Shown here: positions 6,059-10,000 of the stretch, piece by piece
How positions within the stretch are numbered: the stretch's first letter is position 1
Layout: each line of letters starts with the position of its first letter
Assembly: GCA_020216845.1 (NCBI GenBank)
Contig: JAIWNK010000080.1
Coordinates: forward strand, 1 to 10,000
From: Anaerolinea sp.
GTDB lineage: Bacteria; Chloroflexota; Anaerolineae; Anaerolineales; Anaerolineaceae
Direction: 5' to 3'
Length of the DNA stretch: 10,000 bases
Translations under genes and position numbers: made by a program
Notes under the pieces: model-generated
What the model was told of the DNA's origin: nothing
Databases searched by the model: none
The model's input: only the letters and a program-made list of their open reading frames with translations

Positions 6059-6083
6059 TTGACAGCAGGGAGATTGGTATAAT
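6059..6083 (+). promoter_or_regulatory. Promoter of ftsH (extended -10)
   Basis: A perfect TATAAT at 6078-6083 is preceded by TGG, giving an extended -10 element. A perfect TTGACA lies at 6059-6064, but the spacer is only 13 bases, too short for normal sigma-70 use, so the extended -10 probably carries the promoter. Transcription would begin near 6090, giving a leader of about 80 bases before the GTG. The gap 5993-6169 shows no clear terminator for the upstream gene. Confidence 0.65.
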
Positions 6084-6159
6084 CTTTGTAAAACAAACCC
6101 AAAAATTCCATGTGTTTCTTTTTCCAACCGGATAAAGAGTCAGCATGGCAGCGAACCCT

Positions 6160-6164
6160 GGAGG
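6160..6164 (+). promoter_or_regulatory. Ribosome binding site deciding the ftsH start (GTG at 6170)
   Basis: GGAGG lies five bases before GTG at 6170. The in-frame ATG at 6110 has no ribosome site, lies about 20 bases from the likely transcription start, and would add an un-FtsH-like stretch (MCFFFQPDKESAW) before the first membrane helix. Confidence 0.8.
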
Positions 6165-6169
6165 TATCC

Positions 6170-8029
6170 GTGAACGCTCGCAACCAATCTTATCTGATCT
6201 ACTTGCTTCTCTTCATCGCCATTTTGGTCTTTGCCATCTTCAGCTTCAATCCACGCACCACCACACAAGATGTCAACATCAACCAACTGGCTGAAGAGAT
6301 TAAGCAAGGCAAAGTAGCTGCTATCGAGACAAAAGAGAACCGGCTCGAAATCACCTACAAGGACGGCACACAGGGAAAATCCAACAAAGAGGCCGCTAGC
6401 ACACTTGTGCAGCAACTGCTGGATCTGGGCGTGACCCAACAACAATTGTCTACGGCCAACATCAAGCTAAAAATCTCTCCCCCCAGTGCCTGGCCAAGCG
6501 TGCTAACCGCTTTGGGCTACGCCCTGCCACTTCTCATCCTCGTTGGCGCGTTTTTCTTCATCTTCCGTCAGGCACAGGGCAGCAACAATTCTGCCATGTC
6601 CTTCGGCAAATCACGCGCCCGCATGTTCAGTGGCGACCACCCCACCGTCACCTTTGCCGACGTAGCCGGCATTGATGAATCGAAAGAAGAACTGCAAGAA
6701 GTCGTCGAATTCTTGCGCGAGCCACAAAAATTCATTGCCCTGGGTGCCCGCATTCCCAAAGGCGTGTTGCTTGTTGGCCCGCCCGGAACGGGCAAAACCC
6801 TGCTTGCAAAAGCCGTATCCGGCGAAGCCGGCGTCCCCTTCTTCTCCATTTCCGGCTCAGAATTTGTGGAAATGTTTGTCGGCGTCGGTGCCAGCCGCGT
6901 GCGTGACCTGTTCGACCAGGCCAAACGCCACTCCCCGTGCATCATCTTCGTAGATGAAATTGATGCGGTCGGTCGTCAGCGCGGCGCCGGCTTGGGTGGC
7001 AGTCACGACGAACGCGAGCAAACTCTCAACCAAATGCTGGTTGAAATGGATGGCTTTGACACAGACACCAACATCATCATCATGGCCGCCACCAACCGCC
7101 CCGATATTCTCGACCCAGCCTTGCTGCGGCCTGGCCGTTTCGACCGCCGCGTTGTCCTCGACCGCCCCGATGTGCGTGGGCGTGAAGCAATCCTCAAAGT
7201 CCACGTCAAAGGCAAACCCTTGTCCCCCGAAGTCAACCTCGGTGTCCTGGCGCGTGCCACACCTGGCTTTGTTGGTGCCGATATCGAAAACCTGGTCAAT
7301 GAAGCAGCTATTTTGGCCGCTCGCCGCAATAAGAAAAGTATCACCCAGGCCGAATTTGAAGAGGCCATCGAACGCGTTATCGCCGGGCCGGAGCGCAAGA
7401 GCCGCCTGATCAATTCGGAAGAAAAGCGCGTCGTTGCCTACCATGAAGCCGGCCATGCGGTTGTCATGAACGCCCTGGCCGAAGCCGATCCCGTTCACAA
7501 AGTATCCATCATCGCCCGCGGCATGGCTGGCGGCTATACCTTAGCCCTGCCTGAAGAAGAGCGCACGCTGATGTCGCGCAAGAAAATCTTTGCCGAAATG
7601 GTCAGCCTGTTGGGCGGGCGCGCCGCCGAGCAGATCGTTTTTGACGACATCACCTCAGGTGCTGCCAACGACATTGAACGCGTCACCAAGATTGCCCGCT
7701 CCATGGTCACCCGCCTGGGCATGAGCGACCTGCTTGGCCCAATGGTTTATGGCCAAAAAGAAGAATTGATCTTCCTCGGTCGTGAGATTTCTGAACAGCG
7801 CGACTATTCCGAAGCCGTGGCCGAAAAAATTGATCAGGAAGTCCGCCGCCTCGTCAGCGAAGCCTACGATCAGGCCCGCCAAATTTTGACGACCTACCGT
7901 GCCCAATTGGATGCGGTTGCCAACAAACTGCTTGAGGTTGAAACGCTCTCGCGCGAGGAATTCGAAAAAATCTTCCCGCCGCCGCAGCCCAAGAAAACCG
8001 GCACACCCACCCTCGTGCCACAAGAGTAA
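6170..8029 (+). CDS. ftsH: ATP-dependent zinc metalloprotease FtsH, 619 aa
   Basis: FtsH is a membrane-bound hexameric AAA+ protease that extracts and degrades damaged or surplus membrane proteins and some soluble regulators. Numbered from the GTG start, two membrane helices lie at about 8-26 and 113-132 around a small extracytoplasmic domain. The AAA module has Walker A GPPGTGKT (203-210), the pore segment MFVGVG (about 235-240), Walker B IIFVDEID (258-265) and the second region of homology [20 protein letters not shown] (307-326), with arginine fingers at 320 and 323. The protease part has HEAGH (425-429) with His425, Glu426 and His429. The third zinc ligand is probably Asp501 in GAANDIERV. 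The length is usual, and the tail is short and Pro-rich ([11 protein letters not shown]). All catalytic residues are intact. It appears to be a single-gene transcript with its own promoter and terminator. Confidence 0.98.
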   Translation: MNARNQSYLIYLLLFIAILVFAIFSFNPRTTTQDVNINQLAEEIKQGKVAAIETKENRLEITYKDGTQGKSNKEAASTLVQQLLDLGVTQQQLSTANIKLKISPPSAWPSVLTALGYALPLLILVGAFFFIFRQAQGSNNSAMSFGKSRARMFSGDHPTVTFADVAGIDESKEELQEVVEFLREPQKFIALGARIPKGVLLVGPPGTGKTLLAKAVSGEAGVPFFSISGSEFVEMFVGVGASRVRDLFDQAKRHSPCIIFVDEIDAVGRQRGAGLGGSHDEREQTLNQMLVEMDGFDTDTNIIIMAATNRPDILDPALLRPGRFDRRVVLDRPDVRGREAILKVHVKGKPLSPEVNLGVLARATPGFVGADIENLVNEAAILAARRNKKSITQAEFEEAIERVIAGPERKSRLINSEEKRVVAYHEAGHAVVMNALAEADPVHKVSIIARGMAGGYTLALPEEERTLMSRKKIFAEMVSLLGGRAAEQIVFDDITSGAANDIERVTKIARSMVTRLGMSDLLGPMVYGQKEELIFLGREISEQRDYSEAVAEKIDQEVRRLVSEAYDQARQILTTYRAQLDAVANKLLEVETLSREEFEKIFPPPQPKKTGTPTLVPQE

Positions 8030-8041
8030 CCCTGATCAAAA

Positions 8042-8080
8042 GCCACCCCTTAGAAAACATCGAAGGGGTGGCCTTCTTTT
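8042..8080 (+). terminator. Bidirectional intrinsic terminator between ftsH and the acyl-CoA synthetase gene
   Basis: GCCACCCCTT at 8042-8051 pairs perfectly with AAGGGGTGGC at 8063-8072 across an 11-base loop, a 10-bp stem. On the plus strand TTCTTTT follows (8074-8080). On the minus strand the stem is followed by TTTT (complement of 8038-8041). The hairpin begins 12 bases after the ftsH stop and 16 bases after the end of the converging gene, so it can end both transcripts. Confidence 0.88.
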
Positions 8081-8088
8081 ATCTTATC

Positions 8089-9732
8089 TCACTCATCCGC
8101 CTGCATCTGTGGCAGTTCGCGCCGCAGCAACTTGCCCACACCGCTGCGCGGCAACGCCTTCACAAATGCCCATGCTGTCGGTACCTTATAATAAGCCAGG
8201 TCTTGCCGACACCACTCGGCCAATTCCTCCACGCCAACCTGCATCCCCTCCTTCAACACCACCCAAGCCTTGACCTGCTCACCACGTTGCGGGTGAGCCA
8301 CCCCCGCCACCCCCACCTCACGCACCGCCGGATGTCGCAGCAAAGCTGCCTCCACCTCATTGGGCCATACCTGATAGCCACTTACTTTAATCAACTCTTT
8401 TTTGCGCCCCACCAGATAAAAATAGCCATCTTCATCCATGCGGGCCACATCCCCCGTGTGCAGCCAACCATCCTTCAAAACAGCTGCGCTTTCCGCCACC
8501 TGTCCCTGATACCCCGCCATCACCTGCGGACCGCGCACAAGCAATTCACCTTCTTGCCCCACAGCTGCATCTTGTTCATCCTCACCGATCACAATCCGGC
8601 AATCCACATCTGGCAAGGGCAAACCAATCGAACCGGTGCGATTCTCGCCCATGAACGGGTTACAATGCGTTGCGGTCGGCGCCTCGGATAGCCCATACCC
8701 TTCCAGCAGCTTGCCGCCCGTCAAAGCCTCAAAGGTGCGCTTTGTCTCCGCGGGCAATGGTGCCGAACCCGAAATGCAGGCCTTAATCGAACGCAAATCA
8801 TAATCTCTCACCTGCGGATAGGCATTGATCATTTGATACAAGGTCGGCACCCCCGGGAACAAACTGACCCGTTCCCGTTGAATCGTCTCAAGCAACCCTT
8901 CCACCTCGCGCGGATTCGGGAACAACACCAGCGTCGCCGCCAACGCCACGCCCATATTCATAGCGATCACCATGCCATAGACGTGAAACAGCGGAATGGC
9001 GCACAGCACCACTTCGCCTGCTTCTTGCAAACCATGCAACCAACGCTGAAACTGCAACGTGTTGGCCACCAAATTACGGTGCAGCCCCACGGCCCCCTTT
9101 GGCAGTCCGGTCGTCCCACCAGTATATTGCAACACCGCCGGTGCATCTGCCTCAACCGGCGGCAGGGTATCTTCCAGCGCCCCGGCCTGCAATACCATTT
9201 GCAACGTCAATTGCCCCTGCGGCAAAGCCTGCTGCGGCAAATGCAGCCACTCCGCCAAATGCGCCGAATCAGCCTCATCCGTCCACACCACCTGACGCAA
9301 CCCCGTCTCAGCTGCCGCCTCGGCAATCGTCTGTGCATACGAGCGCAAGCCAATCAACAACGTTGCCCCAGCATCGTTCAACTGATAAGCCAACTCGCGC
9401 CGGCGATAAGCCGGGTTACAAGCCACCACCACCCCCCCAGCCTTCAAAACCGCATAATAGCTCACCACAAATTGTGGCACATTGGGCATCATCAGCGCCA
9501 CACGCTGCCCCGCTTGCACACCCAACTTCACCAATCCTGCCGCCAGGCGTTGAGTCAATTCCTCCAACTCAGCGTAAGAAATTTGCTCTTGCCCAAAACG
9601 CAAGGCCACCTGCTGTGGATAACGACGCGCCGCCTGCTGCAAAAAAGCAAACAACGGCTGCTGCGGATAGTGCCCATGTGCGGCTACTTGCACATCATAC
9701 TGTTTCAGCCAGGGTTTGTTCTGTTCCATCAT
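8089..9732 (-). CDS. Long-chain fatty-acid-CoA ligase (AMP-forming), 547 aa
   Basis: This ANL-superfamily enzyme activates a carboxylic acid with ATP to an acyl-adenylate and transfers it to CoA; its overall likeness is to FadD. Motifs are complete: P-loop YTGGTTGLPKGA (203-214), A5 segment EGYGLSE (344-350), LHTGD with Asp428 (binds AMP ribose), hinge segment GRKKELIKVSG (442-452), and Lys534 in SGVGKLLRR, the catalytic adenylation lysine. Length is normal for FadD. The N-terminal PWLKQYDV region is also FadD-like, supporting a start at the MM pair. Of the two ATGs (9732 and 9729) the second has better spacing from the AGAGGTG ribosome site. Chain length preference cannot be read from sequence, and a medium-chain or aryl acid is possible. 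The start overlaps the miaA end, so the two are probably co-transcribed. Confidence 0.92.
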   Translation of the reverse strand: MMEQNKPWLKQYDVQVAAHGHYPQQPLFAFLQQAARRYPQQVALRFGQEQISYAELEELTQRLAAGLVKLGVQAGQRVALMMPNVPQFVVSYYAVLKAGGVVVACNPAYRRRELAYQLNDAGATLLIGLRSYAQTIAEAAAETGLRQVVWTDEADSAHLAEWLHLPQQALPQGQLTLQMVLQAGALEDTLPPVEADAPAVLQYTGGTTGLPKGAVGLHRNLVANTLQFQRWLHGLQEAGEVVLCAIPLFHVYGMVIAMNMGVALAATLVLFPNPREVEGLLETIQRERVSLFPGVPTLYQMINAYPQVRDYDLRSIKACISGSAPLPAETKRTFEALTGGKLLEGYGLSEAPTATHCNPFMGENRTGSIGLPLPDVDCRIVIGEDEQDAAVGQEGELLVRGPQVMAGYQGQVAESAAVLKDGWLHTGDVARMDEDGYFYLVGRKKELIKVSGYQVWPNEVEAALLRHPAVREVGVAGVAHPQRGEQVKAWVVLKEGMQVGVEELAEWCRQDLAYYKVPTAWAFVKALPRSGVGKLLRRELPQMQADE

Positions 9733-10000
9733 TCACCTCTGCACCCATAATAAAACGGACCATTTCATCCACCACCCCCGCCCCCGCTGCAAACCAAACG
9801 ATGGATGGGTCATTTTGCTTAAACCAATTGGCCTGCCGCCGAATAAACTGCCGCGTCAGCCGTTTCATCTGTGCGACCGCCTCATCCAGCGTCATCTGTC
9901 CGGCCAGGTGTGCGCAGATCTCGCGGTATCCGATCGCTGAAAACGTTGGCCAATCCGCCGAGCACCCCCTTGCCAACAAAGCGCGCACCTCTTCCACCCA
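9695..10000 (-). CDS. miaA: tRNA dimethylallyltransferase, C-terminal end (5' partial)
   Basis: MiaA adds a dimethylallyl group to N6 of A37 in tRNAs that read codons starting with U, helping decoding. The frame is open from the window edge at 10000 to TGA at 9697-9695, giving about 101 C-terminal residues. The family's C-terminal signature is clear: EEVRALLARG, then SAIGYREICAHLAGQMTLDEAV and RLTRQFIRRQANWFKQND, matching the conserved GYrE and TRqfaRRQ-tWF segments. The catalytic P-loop half lies outside the window. Residues after VWF (a tail of about 35, GVVDEMVRFIMGAEVNDGTEQ and beyond) are a longer C-terminus than I recall for many MiaA proteins. The last 38 bases overlap the acyl-CoA synthetase start in another frame, which suggests a shared transcript. 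GTG at 9997 is an internal valine, not the start. Confidence 0.9.
   Translation of the reverse strand, partial: WVEEVRALLARGCSADWPTFSAIGYREICAHLAGQMTLDEAVAQMKRLTRQFIRRQANWFKQNDPSIVWFAAGAGVVDEMVRFIMGAEVNDGTEQTLAETV
9735..9741 (-). promoter_or_regulatory. Ribosome binding site of the acyl-CoA synthetase gene
   Basis: Read on the minus strand, AGAGGTG ends two bases before the first ATG (9732) and five bases before the second (9729). The second codon is thus the more usual distance away. The site lies inside the miaA coding sequence. Confidence 0.6.

Noticed and set aside
6110..6169. ATG at 6110 as the ftsH start
   Set aside because: It has no ribosome site and yields an atypical N-terminus; GTG at 6170 has GGAGG at good spacing and a normal FtsH beginning.
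6857..7498. 213-residue minus-strand open frame inside ftsH
   Set aside because: It is fully antisense to the most conserved part of FtsH and shows no family resemblance.
8833..9750. 305-residue plus-strand open frame opposite the acyl-CoA synthetase
   Set aside because: It is Gln/His/Arg-rich with no motif, and is explained by the G-ending codons of the real gene on the minus strand. The 207-residue frame at 8068-8691 is rejected for the same reason.
1..10000. Mobile element, CRISPR, defence or biosynthetic island
   Set aside because: No transposase, integrase, direct-repeat array, tRNA-flanked junction or composition break is visible. The genes are mostly housekeeping or lineage-typical.

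Overview
The window looks like ordinary chromosomal DNA of a GC-moderate, non-proteobacterial bacterium. The best guess is Chloroflexota, class Anaerolineae. This rests on remembered resemblance of the propeller protein, the M23 lipoprotein and the EF-P loop to Anaerolineae proteins, not on a search. Genes are dense. No tRNA, rRNA, CRISPR array, insertion sequence, phage gene or recognisable defence system is visible, and no gene-free stretch exceeds 300 bases.

Plus-strand block, 1-8029: (a) the 3' end of a DUF1015-like gene, closed by a perfect palindromic terminator; (b) a small protein of unknown function (312-665); (c) a two-gene unit joined by an ATGA overlap, made of a membrane-anchored PD40/TolB-like propeller protein with an unrecognised C-terminal domain (771-2684) and an M23 peptidase lipoprotein (2681-3757), probably an envelope or peptidoglycan pair; (d) a second unit with its own near-consensus promoter: efp (3833-4396), a small eight-cysteine protein (4446-4784) and a HAD-hydrolase/DinB-like fusion (4781-5992, again an ATGA overlap); (e) ftsH (6170-8029) with its own promoter, ending at a hairpin terminator.

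Minus-strand block, 10000-8089: the 3' end of miaA (tRNA dimethylallyltransferase), overlapping by about 38 bases the start of a long-chain acyl-CoA synthetase gene. That gene converges on ftsH, and the shared hairpin at 8042-8072 has a T-run on both sides, so it can serve both directions.

Several gene starts differ from the longest open frames. The M23 gene starts at 2681, the cysteine-rich gene probably at 4446, the HAD/DinB gene at 4781, and ftsH at the GTG at 6170. No clearly new system is evident. The items most worth following up are the HAD-DinB fusion with its cysteine-rich neighbour, the propeller/M23 pair with its uncharacterised domain, an arginine at the tip of the EF-P loop, a C-over-G strand asymmetry that ignores gene direction, and clustered G-quadruplex motifs at the propeller/M23 junction.
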